Source: Streptomyces albidus (ex Kaewkla and Franco 2022)
Lineage (GTDB): Bacteria > Actinomycetota > Actinomycetes > Streptomycetales > Streptomycetaceae
Assembly (NCBI RefSeq): GCF_013870515.1
Contig: NZ_JACBXA010000005.1
Span: 1 to 64,000 of the forward strand
Direction of reading: 5' to 3'
Length of the DNA stretch: 64,000 nucleotides
The number at the start of each line of letters is the position of its first letter. The stretch's first letter is position 1. Shown here one piece after another: positions 9,290-21,803 of this stretch. The position numbers were made by a program, and so were the translations under genes. The notes under the pieces were generated by a model. That model worked only from the letters and a program-made list of their open reading frames with translations. It made no database searches and was not told the DNA's origin.

Positions 9290-10012
9290 GTGAAGCGCAG
9301 CAAGTACTTCCGCGAAGCGGACGCAAAGATCGACCGGGAGCGTCTCTACGCGCCGCTCGAGGCCGTCCGCCTCGCCAAGGAGACCGCCACCAAGAAGTTC
9401 GACGCGACCGTCGAGGTGGCCATGCGTCTGGGCGTCGACCCGCGCAAGGCCGACCAGATGGTCCGCGGCACCGTGAACCTGCCGCACGGCACCGGTAAGA
9501 CCGCCCGGGTCCTGGTCTTCGCGACCGGTGACCGTGCAGCGGCCGCGGAGGCCGCGGGCGCCGACATCGTCGGCGCCGACGAACTGATCGACGAGGTCGC
9601 CGGCGGCCGTCTGGACTTCGACGCCGTCGTCGCCACCCCGGACCTGATGGGCAAGGTCGGCCGTCTGGGCCGCGTGCTCGGTCCGCGTGGTCTGATGCCG
9701 AACCCGAAGACCGGCACTGTCACCCCCGATGTCACCAAGGCAGTCACAGACATCAAGGGCGGCAAGATCGAGTTCCGCGTCGACAAGCACGCCAACCTGC
9801 ACTTCATCATCGGGAAGGCGTCGTTCGACGACACGAAGCTCGTCGAGAACTACGCCGCAGCCATGGACGAGATCCAGCGGCTGAAGCCGGCGGCGGCCAA
9901 GGGCCGTTACGTCAAGAAGACGGCCATGACCACCACGATGGGCCCCGGCATCCCGGTCGACCCCAACCGCGTCCGCAACCTCCTCACCGAGGAGGACCCG
10001 GCCGCCGTCTGA
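9290..10012 (+). CDS. rplA: 50S ribosomal protein L1
   Basis: The 240-residue L1-stalk protein, which in many bacteria also represses its own operon. Visible are [32 protein letters not shown] and [12 protein letters not shown] chose the GTG at 9290 ([13 protein letters not shown]) because AGGAG lies 5 nt upstream; the longer frame from 9206 adds 28 residues not found in L1. It is followed by a strong terminator. Confidence 0.96.
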   Translation: MKRSKYFREADAKIDRERLYAPLEAVRLAKETATKKFDATVEVAMRLGVDPRKADQMVRGTVNLPHGTGKTARVLVFATGDRAAAAEAAGADIVGADELIDEVAGGRLDFDAVVATPDLMGKVGRLGRVLGPRGLMPNPKTGTVTPDVTKAVTDIKGGKIEFRVDKHANLHFIIGKASFDDTKLVENYAAAMDEIQRLKPAAAKGRYVKKTAMTTTMGPGIPVDPNRVRNLLTEEDPAAV

Positions 10013-10044
10013 GCCCCGCTCAGGCCACGCCGGCTGTGATGTGA

Positions 10045-10084
10045 CCGACGGGCCCCGCTCTCCTTCGAGAGCGGGGCCCGTCGG
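10045..10084 (+). terminator. Terminator of the rplK-rplA operon
   Basis: An 18-bp perfect stem, CCGACGGGCCCCGCTCTC with its complement around CTTC, lies 33 nt after the rplA stop. It is very GC-rich and symmetric. Confidence 0.88.
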
Positions 10085-10161
10085 CGTTGTCACGGGCCGG
10101 CTCCGCCGGGGATAAGGTCGTCTGCTGACGGCACAAGTCGCAACACACAGGGGGAAATCAG

Positions 10162-11052
10162 ATGCGTCAGGCTTCAATTGCCGCGGCAGCAGCCGGAGTT
10201 GTGCTGATGGCCGGACTGACTGCCTGCGGCGGCGGCTCCGACCGTGCCGAAGGGGGCGGCGGCTCCAAGGACGAGTTCTCGCCGGCAAAGGGCGTGCTCG
10301 CCGAGCTCCAGCAAGCGTCGAAGAAGACGGACGGGCAGCACTCCGCGAAGGTCGAGGCGGACCAGACTCAGGGCACCCCTCAGGGCGACATCTCCACCAG
10401 GACGGAGGGCGTCCTGGACTGGTCCGGCGGCGGCACCACCGCCGAGATGACCGTGACCCAGCAGGGCGCAGGCGCGGACAGCCTGCCGACCAGCGGGAAG
10501 GCCATGCCGGCGCGCTACACCGAGGACGCGATGTACATCAACCTGGGCGAGGAGTTCGCGTCGTCCGCCGGCAAGGGCAAGCACTGGATGAAGTACGACT
10601 ACGACAAGCTCGCCGAGCAGGCGGGCCCGGCGGGCGCACTCATCAAGGACCAGATGCAGAACAACAACCCCGCCCGCTCCGTGGACCTGCTGCTGGCGAG
10701 CGGCAAGGTGAAGAAGGTCGGTTCCGAGACCGTCAAGGGCCAGAGGACCGACCACTACAGCGGCACCATCGCGGTCTCCGAGATGGCCCGGATGCAGTCC
10801 AAGAAGCTCAGCGACAAGGAGCTGGACCAGCTCTCCGACCAGCTCGAGCAGCAGGGTTTCAAGAGTGAGAAGGTCGACGTCTGGATCGGCGACGACGATC
10901 TGCTGGTGAAGAAGCAGGAGACCGCCAAGGGCACGAACGGCGATCTGGACTCCACGGCCTACTACACGGACTACGGCACCCGGGTCTCGGTCGAGGCACC
11001 CCCCGCCTCCGACACCCTTCCTTTCGAGGAGGCACTGGCCCGCCGGAACTGA
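10162..11052 (+). CDS. Secreted lipoprotein, LppX/LprG-like
   Basis: A 296-residue protein with a lipoprotein signal peptide: MRQASIAAAAAGVVLMAGL followed by the lipobox TAC, with Cys at residue 22. A Gly/Ser linker follows, then a soluble domain with WSGGGTTAEMTVTQQ, YTEDAMYINLG and KHWMKYDYDKL, resembling actinobacterial LppX/LprG-type (LolA-like fold) cell-surface proteins that bind hydrophobic ligands. The exact ligand is unknown. The gene lies between rplA and rplJ, the same place as a lipoprotein in other Streptomyces. Confidence 0.8.
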   Translation: MRQASIAAAAAGVVLMAGLTACGGGSDRAEGGGGSKDEFSPAKGVLAELQQASKKTDGQHSAKVEADQTQGTPQGDISTRTEGVLDWSGGGTTAEMTVTQQGAGADSLPTSGKAMPARYTEDAMYINLGEEFASSAGKGKHWMKYDYDKLAEQAGPAGALIKDQMQNNNPARSVDLLLASGKVKKVGSETVKGQRTDHYSGTIAVSEMARMQSKKLSDKELDQLSDQLEQQGFKSEKVDVWIGDDDLLVKKQETAKGTNGDLDSTAYYTDYGTRVSVEAPPASDTLPFEEALARRN

Positions 11053-11099
11053 ACCCGCCGTTCATCCGGACGGTGCGCGGACGCTCCCCGGCAGCGGAT

Positions 11100-11128
11100 T
11101 TGGCGCTGGCGGGGCGTTCGCGTAATCT
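11100..11128 (+). promoter_or_regulatory. Candidate rplJ-rplL promoter
   Basis: TTGGCG (11100-11105) and TAATCT (11123-11128) are separated by exactly 17 bp and lie about 220 nt before rplJ, consistent with a long regulated leader. Confidence 0.6.
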
Positions 11129-11136
11129 CATACGAA

Positions 11137-11346
11137 GCCAAAGACCGCTGGTCGTCGTCGTGCTCAATCAAGGGGCACGGTGGCCGAAGGATCCGCTAGC
11201 TGCGGGCGACCCGTGCAGGTGACTGAGGAAGCTCCCGAGACGCCCGTCGTCCCGGTAGAGCCACGCCCCATGCGCCTGCGCTGGGGCGTTTCGTCGTTCC
11301 AGCCCCTTCCGAGCGGTCCTCATCACCCGGAAGGAGGCCGAGGCTC
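11137..11346 (+). ncRNA. L10 leader (autoregulatory 5' leader of rplJ-rplL)
   Basis: The 210 nt before rplJ contain no plausible gene but carry strong internal pairing, including ACGCCCC/GGGGCGT around 11264-11290, and end with the GAAGGAGG ribosome site. Position and architecture match the conserved ribosomal protein L10 leader, to which the L10(L12)4 complex binds to repress translation. A covariance search would be needed for the exact fold. Confidence 0.6.
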
Positions 11347-11886
11347 ATGGCGAGGGACCAGGTCGCGCCCGACAAGATCGCCGCCGTTGAGGAGATCACG
11401 AACAAGTTCCGTGACTCCAACGCCGCAGTGGTCACCGCGTACACCGGGCTTTCAGTGGCCCAGCTCAAGGAGCTGCGCCGCTCGCTCGGTGAGAACGCCC
11501 AGTACCGCGTGGTGAAGAACACGCTGACCAAGATCGCGGCGAACGAGGCCGGGATCAACGAGCTCGACGAGTTCTTCCAGGGCTCGTCAGCCGTCGCCTT
11601 CGTCGCCGGTGACCCGGTCGCGGCGGCGAAGGGTCTCCGTGACTTCGCCAAGGACAACCCCGCCCTGGTCATCAAGGGCGGCATCGTCGACGGCGCGCTG
11701 TACAGCGCCGCCGACCTGAACAAGCTCGCGGCGCTCGAATCCCGCGAGGTGCTGCTCGCCAAGCTGGCCGGTGGCATGAAGGCGTCCATGGCGAAGGCCG
11801 CGGCGACCTTCGAGGCCCCGCTGTCGAAGTTCGTCCGTACCGCGGACGCGCTGCGCAGCAAGCGCGAGCAGGGCGGTGCCGAGTAA
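11347..11886 (+). CDS. rplJ: 50S ribosomal protein L10
   Basis: The 179-residue stalk base protein anchors L7/L12 dimers and contacts 23S rRNA. It begins [19 protein letters not shown] and shows [21 protein letters not shown], a conserved L10 segment. A ribosome site AAGGAGG lies 8 nt upstream. It is translated with rplL, 108 nt downstream. Confidence 0.97.
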   Translation: MARDQVAPDKIAAVEEITNKFRDSNAAVVTAYTGLSVAQLKELRRSLGENAQYRVVKNTLTKIAANEAGINELDEFFQGSSAVAFVAGDPVAAAKGLRDFAKDNPALVIKGGIVDGALYSAADLNKLAALESREVLLAKLAGGMKASMAKAAATFEAPLSKFVRTADALRSKREQGGAE

Positions 11887-11994
11887 CTCGGCTCCCGTCG
11901 AGGCCGGACCGCCGAGTGCGCCCGGCCGCAGCGGGCCGAAAGCCCGCCGATACGTACACACGGCACCAGCCGAACTAGTGGAAGGACCGCCATC

Positions 11995-12384
11995 ATGGCG
12001 AAGCTCAGCCAGGACGAGCTGCTCGAGCAGTTCAGCGAGATGACCCTTCTCGAGCTCTCCGAGTTCGTGAAGAAGTTCGAGGAGAAGTTCGACGTCGAGG
12101 CCGCCGCTCCGGCAGCCGTCGCCGTTGCCGCCCCGGGCCAGGGTGGCGGCGCCGCCGAGGAAGCCGAGGAGCAGGACGAGTTCGACGTCATCCTCACCGG
12201 CGCCGGCGACAAGAAGATCCAGGTCATCAAGGTCGTGCGTGAGCTGACCTCGCTGGGTCTGAAGGAGGCCAAGGAGCTCGTGGACGGCACCCCGAAGCCG
12301 GTCCTCGAGAAGGTCGCCAAGGACGCCGCGGCGAAGGCCAAGGAGTCCCTCGAGGGCGCCGGCGCCTCCGTCGAGGTCAAGTGA
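11995..12384 (+). CDS. rplL: 50S ribosomal protein L7/L12
   Basis: The 129-residue stalk protein recruits translation GTPases. The N-terminal dimerisation helix ([24 protein letters not shown]) leads to an Ala/Gly/Pro hinge and the C-terminal domain with [22 protein letters not shown] and [22 protein letters not shown] lies upstream of the ATG. Confidence 0.97.
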   Translation: MAKLSQDELLEQFSEMTLLELSEFVKKFEEKFDVEAAAPAAVAVAAPGQGGGAAEEAEEQDEFDVILTGAGDKKIQVIKVVRELTSLGLKEAKELVDGTPKPVLEKVAKDAAAKAKESLEGAGASVEVK

Positions 12385-12413
12385 CACAAGGGGTCCGCTG
12401 ACCCTTCAGCCAG

Positions 12414-12441
12414 GGGCGATCACCCACCCGGGTGGTCGCCC
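12414..12441 (+). terminator. Hairpin after rplL (partial terminator or attenuator)
   Basis: GGGCGATCACC and GGTGGTCGCCC pair over 11 bp with one G-T wobble, 29 nt after the rplL stop. In this operon family such a hairpin reduces read-through into rpoBC, which here also has its own promoter candidate further downstream. Confidence 0.7.
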
Positions 12442-12754
12442 TTCGGCGTACCTGGAACGGTCCCGGCACCCCTCGCTGTGGACGCGTATGGTGATCGTCG
12501 GTGCCATGAGGCCCTTGACGAACGGGACTCGGCACGCGATTCTCTGGACGCGTCATACATCGATCCGTGTTCCGAGGCATGGATCGGAGACGAAGCGGGA
12601 AGTGTTGCGGCAAGCACGTTCCGCCCCGGCGACCGAGGCAGCCGGGACGGGTCGCGGCAGAGAAACAACAAGGGGGGATCCCCTCCCGGAGGAGAGATTG
12701 CCACCGGCTGGAGGCGGAGATCGGGGAAGGCTCCCGGTCCCCGGAAGTCTGCTC

Positions 12755-12783
12755 TGGACATCAGTGGGCCTTGAGGCTACACT
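12755..12783 (+). promoter_or_regulatory. Candidate rpoB-rpoC promoter within the 492-nt rplL-rpoB gap
   Basis: TGGACA at 12755-12760 and TACACT at 12778-12783 have a 17-bp spacer and closely fit a vegetative promoter. Initiation near 12790 would give a leader of about 85 nt before the TTG start of rpoB. The rest of the 12385-12876 gap holds only the post-rplL hairpin; short open frames there have no convincing ribosome sites. Confidence 0.65.
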
Positions 12784-12876
12784 GACCCTTTGCGCTGCCT
12801 GTTAGCTGCTCCCTGCCCGTCACCAGGGGCCACCGGTATGCGCGTAGAGAGTCCGAGCCCTCGGAAGGACCCCCTC

Positions 12877-15800
12877 TTGGCCGCCTCGCGCACTGCCTCG
12901 ACTGCCAATTCGAACAACGGCGCCAGCACCGCCCCGCTGCGTATCTCTTTTGCGAAGATCAAGGAGCCCCTCGAGGTTCCGAACCTTCTTGCACTCCAGA
13001 CCGAGAGTTTTGACTGGCTGCTCGGCAACGAAGCCTGGAAGTCCCGGGTCGAGGCTGCGCTGGAGAGCGGAAACGACGTCCCGACGAAGTCCGGCCTGGA
13101 GGAGATCTTCGAGGAGATCTCCCCGATCGAGGACTTCTCCGGATCGATGTCGCTGACTTTCCGCGACCACCGCTTCGAGCCCTCCAAGAACTCGATCGAC
13201 GAGTGCAAGGAGCGCGACTTCACCTTCGCCGCTCCGCTCTTCGTCACCGCCGAGTTCACCAACAACGAGACCGGCGAGATCAAGTCCCAGACGGTCTTCA
13301 TGGGCGACTTCCCGCTCATGACCGACAAGGGCACCTTCGTGATCAACGGCACCGAGCGTGTCGTCGTCACGCAGCTCGTCCGCTCGCCGGGTGTCTACTT
13401 CGACAGCTCCATCGACAAGACGTCCGACAAGGACATCTACTCCGCCAAGATCATCCCGTCCCGGGGTGCCTGGCTGGAGATGGAGGTCGACAAGCGCGAC
13501 ATGGTCGGTGTGCGCATCGACCGGAAGCGCAAGCAGTCCGTGACCGTGCTGCTCAAGGCGCTCGGGTGGACGAACGAGCAGATCCTCGAGGAGTTCGGCC
13601 AGTACGAGTCGATGCGCGCCACCCTGGAGAAGGACCACACCCAGGGTCAGGACGACGCGCTTCTCGACATCTACCGCAAGCTGCGTCCGGGCGAGCCCCC
13701 GACCCGCGAGGCCGCGCAGACGTTGCTCGAGAACCTCTACTTCAACCCGAAGCGGTACGACCTGGCCAAGGTCGGCCGTCACAAGATCAACAAGAAGCTC
13801 GGCGGCGAGGAGCCGCTGGACTCCGGTGTGCTCACCACCGCTGACGTCATCGCCACGATCAGGTACCTGGTCAAGCTGCACGCAGGTGAGACCGAGTCGA
13901 CCTCGGCCGAGGGCGACCAGATCATCATCGAGACCGACGACATCGACCACTTCGGCAACCGCCGTCTGCGCAACGTCGGCGAGCTGATCCAGAACCAGGT
14001 CCGCACGGGTCTCGCCCGTATGGAGCGCGTCGTCCGTGAGCGGATGACCACTCAGGACGTCGAGGCGATCACTCCGCAGACGCTGATCAACATCCGGCCG
14101 GTCGTCGCCTCCATCAAGGAGTTCTTCGGCACCAGCCAGCTGTCGCAGTTCATGGACCAGACGAACCCGATCTCCGGGCTCACCCACAAGCGCCGTCTCA
14201 ACTCTCTCGGCCCGGGTGGTCTGAGCCGTGAGCGTGCGGGCTTCGAGGTCCGTGACGTGCACCCCTCGCACTACGGCCGCATGTGCCCGATCGAGACGCC
14301 CGAAGGACCGAACATCGGTCTGATCGGTTCGCTCGCCTCGTACGGCCGCCTGAACCCGTTCGGCTTCGTCGAGACGCCGTACCGCAAGGTCGTCGAAGGT
14401 GTCGTCACCGACGAGGTGCACTACCTGACGGCCGACGAGGAGGACCGCTTCGTCATCGCGCAGGCGAACGCGCCGCTCACCGACGAGATGCGGTTCGCCG
14501 AGGACCGGGTGCTGATCCGCCGGCGAGGCGGCGAGGTCGACCTGATCCCGGGCGACGACGTGGACTACATGGACGTCTCGCCGCGCCAGATGGTGTCGGT
14601 CGCGACCGCCATGATCCCGTTCCTGGAGCACGACGACGCCAACCGTGCGCTCATGGGGTCGAACATGATGCGGCAGGCGGTGCCGCTCCTCAAGGCCGAG
14701 TCGCCGCTGGTCGGCACCGGCATGGAGTACCGCTGCGCGGTCGACGCCGGTGACGTCATCAAGGCCGACAAGGACGGCGTGGTCCAGGAGGTCTCCGCGG
14801 ACTACGTCACGGTGGCCAACGACGACGGCACCTACACCACGTACCGCGTCGCCAAGTTCACCCGGTCCAACCAGGGCACCTCCTTCAACCAGAAGGTCCT
14901 CGTGGACGAGGGCTCGCGGGTGATCGAGGGCCAGGTCCTGGTCGACGGCCCGTCCACCGACCAGGGTGAGATGGCGCTCGGCAAGAACCTGCTGGTCGCC
15001 TTCATGCCCTGGGAGGGCTACAACTACGAAGACGCGATCATCCTCAGCCAGCGTCTGGTTCAGGACGACGTCCTCTCCTCGATCCACATCGAGGAGCACG
15101 AGGTCGACGCCCGTGACACCAAGCTCGGCCCCGAGGAGATCACCCGGGACATCCCGAACGTCTCCGAGGAGGTCCTCGCCGACCTCGACGAGCGCGGCAT
15201 CATCCGCATCGGTGCCGAGGTCGAGGCAGGCGACATCCTGGTCGGCAAGGTCACGCCCAAGGGTGAGACCGAGCTGACCCCGGAGGAGCGGCTGCTGCGC
15301 GCGATCTTCGGCGAGAAGGCCCGCGAGGTCCGCGACACCTCCCTCAAGGTCCCGCACGGCGAGACCGGCAAGGTCATCGGCGTCCGCGTCTTCGACCGCG
15401 AGGAGGGCGACGAGCTGCCCCCGGGTGTGAACCAGCTGGTGCGCGTGTACGTGGCGCAGAAGCGGAAGATCACCGACGGTGACAAGCTCGCCGGCCGTCA
15501 CGGCAACAAGGGCGTCATCTCCAAGATCCTCCCGGTCGAGGACATGCCGTTCCTCGAGGACGGCACCCCGGTCGACGTCATCCTCAACCCGCTCGGCGTC
15601 CCGTCCCGGATGAACCCGGGACAGGTCCTTGAGATCCACCTGGGCTGGCTCGCCTCCCAGGGCTGGAGCGTCGAGGGCATCGACGCGGAGTGGGCGCGAC
15701 GTCTCCAGGAGATCGGCGCCGACGACGTCGCCGCCGGCACCAACGTGGCGACCCCCGTCTTCGACGGTGCCCGTGAGGACGAGATCGCCGGTCTCTTCCA

Positions 15801-16362
15801 GGCCACCGTGCCCAACAGGGACGGCGACCGGATGGTGCTGCCGTCCGGGAAGGCGCACATGTTCGACGGCCGCTCCGGCGAGCCGTTCCCGGACCCGATC
15901 TCCATCGGCTACATGTACATCCTCAAGCTGCACCACCTGGTCGACGACAAGCTCCACGCGCGCTCGACCGGCCCGTACAGCATGATCACCCAGCAGCCGC
16001 TGGGTGGTAAGGCGCAGTTCGGTGGCCAGCGCTTCGGTGAGATGGAGGTGTGGGCTCTGGAGGCGTACGGCGCCGCGTACGCACTGCAGGAGCTCCTCAC
16101 CATCAAGTCCGACGACGTCACCGGCCGCGTGAAGGTCTACGAAGCCATCGTCAAGGGCGAGAACATCCCCGAGCCGGGCATCCCTGAGTCGTTCAAGGTG
16201 CTCATCAAGGAGATGCAGTCGCTCTGCCTCAACGTGGAGGTGCTGTCCTCGGACGGCATGTCCATCGAGATGCGTGACACCGACGAGGACGTCTTCCGCG
16301 CAGCGGAGGAACTCGGCATCGACCTGTCCCGGCGCGAGCCGAGCAGCGTCGAAGAGGTCTGA
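12877..16362 (+). CDS. rpoB: RNA polymerase beta subunit, with altered rifampicin region
   Basis: A 1161-residue core RNA polymerase subunit. I chose the TTG at 12877 ([17 protein letters not shown]), with GGAAGGA 8 nt upstream, because the protein then begins like other Streptomyces RpoB; a start at 12790 would add 29 unlikely residues. All conserved blocks are present and uninterrupted. The rifampicin-resistance region reads [18 protein letters not shown] then [11 protein letters not shown]. In E. coli numbering this is N518T, L521I, S531N and A532S (Asn442 in this protein); common Streptomyces RpoB has Ser at 531. Substitution of Ser531 is a classical route to rifamycin resistance, so this enzyme may be naturally less sensitive. 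Confidence 0.97.
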   Translation: MAASRTASTANSNNGASTAPLRISFAKIKEPLEVPNLLALQTESFDWLLGNEAWKSRVEAALESGNDVPTKSGLEEIFEEISPIEDFSGSMSLTFRDHRFEPSKNSIDECKERDFTFAAPLFVTAEFTNNETGEIKSQTVFMGDFPLMTDKGTFVINGTERVVVTQLVRSPGVYFDSSIDKTSDKDIYSAKIIPSRGAWLEMEVDKRDMVGVRIDRKRKQSVTVLLKALGWTNEQILEEFGQYESMRATLEKDHTQGQDDALLDIYRKLRPGEPPTREAAQTLLENLYFNPKRYDLAKVGRHKINKKLGGEEPLDSGVLTTADVIATIRYLVKLHAGETESTSAEGDQIIIETDDIDHFGNRRLRNVGELIQNQVRTGLARMERVVRERMTTQDVEAITPQTLINIRPVVASIKEFFGTSQLSQFMDQTNPISGLTHKRRLNSLGPGGLSRERAGFEVRDVHPSHYGRMCPIETPEGPNIGLIGSLASYGRLNPFGFVETPYRKVVEGVVTDEVHYLTADEEDRFVIAQANAPLTDEMRFAEDRVLIRRRGGEVDLIPGDDVDYMDVSPRQMVSVATAMIPFLEHDDANRALMGSNMMRQAVPLLKAESPLVGTGMEYRCAVDAGDVIKADKDGVVQEVSADYVTVANDDGTYTTYRVAKFTRSNQGTSFNQKVLVDEGSRVIEGQVLVDGPSTDQGEMALGKNLLVAFMPWEGYNYEDAIILSQRLVQDDVLSSIHIEEHEVDARDTKLGPEEITRDIPNVSEEVLADLDERGIIRIGAEVEAGDILVGKVTPKGETELTPEERLLRAIFGEKAREVRDTSLKVPHGETGKVIGVRVFDREEGDELPPGVNQLVRVYVAQKRKITDGDKLAGRHGNKGVISKILPVEDMPFLEDGTPVDVILNPLGVPSRMNPGQVLEIHLGWLASQGWSVEGIDAEWARRLQEIGADDVAAGTNVATPVFDGAREDEIAGLFQATVPNRDGDRMVLPSGKAHMFDGRSGEPFPDPISIGYMYILKLHHLVDDKLHARSTGPYSMITQQPLGGKAQFGGQRFGEMEVWALEAYGAAYALQELLTIKSDDVTGRVKVYEAIVKGENIPEPGIPESFKVLIKEMQSLCLNVEVLSSDGMSIEMRDTDEDVFRAAEELGIDLSRREPSSVEEV

Positions 16363-16488
16363 CGGGTCTGGCCGGGACGCGATCGCCAGGCGTTCCGGCC
16401 TCCCCCTCGGCCCTGGGGGCCTGGAGGTAACCCCTCCAAACCCCGTTCAGACCATTCATCGACACAACCCTGAGAGGGATTGACGAGA

Positions 16489-20388
<3,900 letters not shown>

Positions 20389-20406
20389 CCTTCAGTCAGA
20401 CGCAGT

Positions 20407-20442
20407 GAAAGGGCGGTCACCCGAGGGGGTGGCCGCCCTTTC
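20407..20442. terminator. Bidirectional terminator between rpoC and the biosynthetic region
   Basis: GAAAGGGCGGTCACCC and GGGTGGCCGCCCTTTC form a 16-bp stem (one G-T pair) with a 4-nt loop. The flanking A and T runs suit both strands: it can end rpoC from the left and the flavin hydroxylase operon from the right. It marks the edge between core and accessory DNA. Confidence 0.88.
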
Positions 20443-20460
20443 GGCTGCCCGGGTAGCGGG

Positions 20461-21684
20461 TCAGGACAGCGCTGTCGGCTCTGCCAGTGCCGGGGTCGGC
20501 TCCGGTACGTCGTCCAGCGGGGCGCTGTGCACCCAGGACACCGCGTCGAAGAGCTCCTCGGGGCCGAGCGCGGCGAGCATGGCGTTCCTTGCCTCGGCTT
20601 CCGCGCCTGACGGGTGGTAGAGGGCTTCGCCCATCCACCGGGACACCTGCTGCACCTTTGCCGTCCGGGTGTGCCGCACGGAATGGAAGCGTTCGAACCG
20701 CTCAGGGATCCGGTCTTCGGGGCAGCCGTCGAGCAGAGTGCCGAGGGCCACGGCGTCCTCCAGCGCGGTGCACGCGCCCTGGGCTGCGTACTGGAGCATC
20801 GGATGAGCGGCGTCGCCCATGAGTACGACGCGCCCCTCGGTCCACCGGGGCGCCGGGCCACGGTCGCAGAGGACCCAGGTGCGCCAGTCCCGTCCGAGCT
20901 CCAGGAGTCTGCGGGGCGTCTCGCACAGTCCGGGGAAGCGCCCCCGGACCTGCTCCTCGGGCACCGGTGCTCCGGCCACCGCCTCGGTCGCGCCGTCGTC
21001 ACAGGTGACCGCCAGATTGAGCAGCCGTCCGCCGGCGATCGGGTAGTGCACGAAGTGCCAGTCGGGACCCGCCCAGAGCGAGACGGTGTTCCAGCGCAGC
21101 TCGTGCGGGACGCCTTCCATCGGTACGACCGCCCGGTAGATGGTGTGGCCGGACACCTGGGGCTCGCCGTCGTCGAGGAGCTGCCGACGTACGGCTGAGC
21201 GGATGCCGTCGGCACCGATGAGGCCGTCGCCGGTGATCCGGCCGCCGGAGGAGAGGTGACAGGTCACCGACCCGGGCCGGTTCTCGTATCCGACGACGGT
21301 ACGGCCGCCGAGCAGGCGCACACCTTCGTGTTCGCGGCATGCCTGGAGCAGGGCCGCGTAGAGGTCTCCCCGGTGTGCGACGGCGTACGGGTTGCCGAAC
21401 CGGCGACGGTAGGTCTCGCCCGCCGGCATGGTGGCGAGGGGACGGCCCGACAGGCCGTCCCACAGCGTCAGTTCGTCGACGTGCACCGCTGTGCGTTCGA
21501 CCTGCGCGCCGACGCCGAGCAGGCTGAGCGCGCTGAAGGCGTTGGCGGCGAGCTGGATTCCCGCACCGAGCTCCGCGAACTCCTCGTTCCGTTCCAGGAC
21601 TTCGACGCGATGTCCACGGCGAGCGATGCTCAGCGCCGTGGCGAGTCCGCCGATGCCGCCACCGGCGACGATGAACTTCGACAC
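20461..21684 (-). CDS. Flavin-dependent aromatic hydroxylase (3-hydroxybenzoate 6-hydroxylase-like)
   Basis: A 407-residue class A flavoprotein monooxygenase. It has the FAD-binding VAGGGIGGLATALSIARRG at its N-terminus, the DG motif GADGIRSAVR, and the second FAD motif VLMGDAAHPMLQYAAQGA. Salicylate and 3-hydroxybenzoate 6-hydroxylases share this layout. As the last gene of the 3-hydroxyanthranilate operon, it probably hydroxylates that ring, perhaps para to the OH to give a dihydroxyanthranilate that oxidises to a quinone (inference). I chose the GTG at 21684, with GAGG 7 nt upstream; upstream sequence in frame is low-complexity. Confidence 0.82.
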   Translation of the reverse strand: MSKFIVAGGGIGGLATALSIARRGHRVEVLERNEEFAELGAGIQLAANAFSALSLLGVGAQVERTAVHVDELTLWDGLSGRPLATMPAGETYRRRFGNPYAVAHRGDLYAALLQACREHEGVRLLGGRTVVGYENRPGSVTCHLSSGGRITGDGLIGADGIRSAVRRQLLDDGEPQVSGHTIYRAVVPMEGVPHELRWNTVSLWAGPDWHFVHYPIAGGRLLNLAVTCDDGATEAVAGAPVPEEQVRGRFPGLCETPRRLLELGRDWRTWVLCDRGPAPRWTEGRVVLMGDAAHPMLQYAAQGACTALEDAVALGTLLDGCPEDRIPERFERFHSVRHTRTAKVQQVSRWMGEALYHPSGAEAEARNAMLAALGPEELFDAVSWVHSAPLDDVPEPTPALAEPTALS

Positions 21685-21803
21685 TTCTCGACCTCGTTGT
21701 TGACGGGACTTGGCGGGACTTGGCAGGACTTGGCAGGAGCCGGCAGGGAGTTGTGGACCCGGGGGGACCACGGACGTACGGGGCGGGACGGGCCGGAAGG
21801 CAG

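Noticed and set aside
12820-15957. Minus-strand frame of 1045 codons opposite rpoB
   Set aside because: It is the third-position antisense shadow of rpoB, made of Val/Asp/Leu-rich nonsense.
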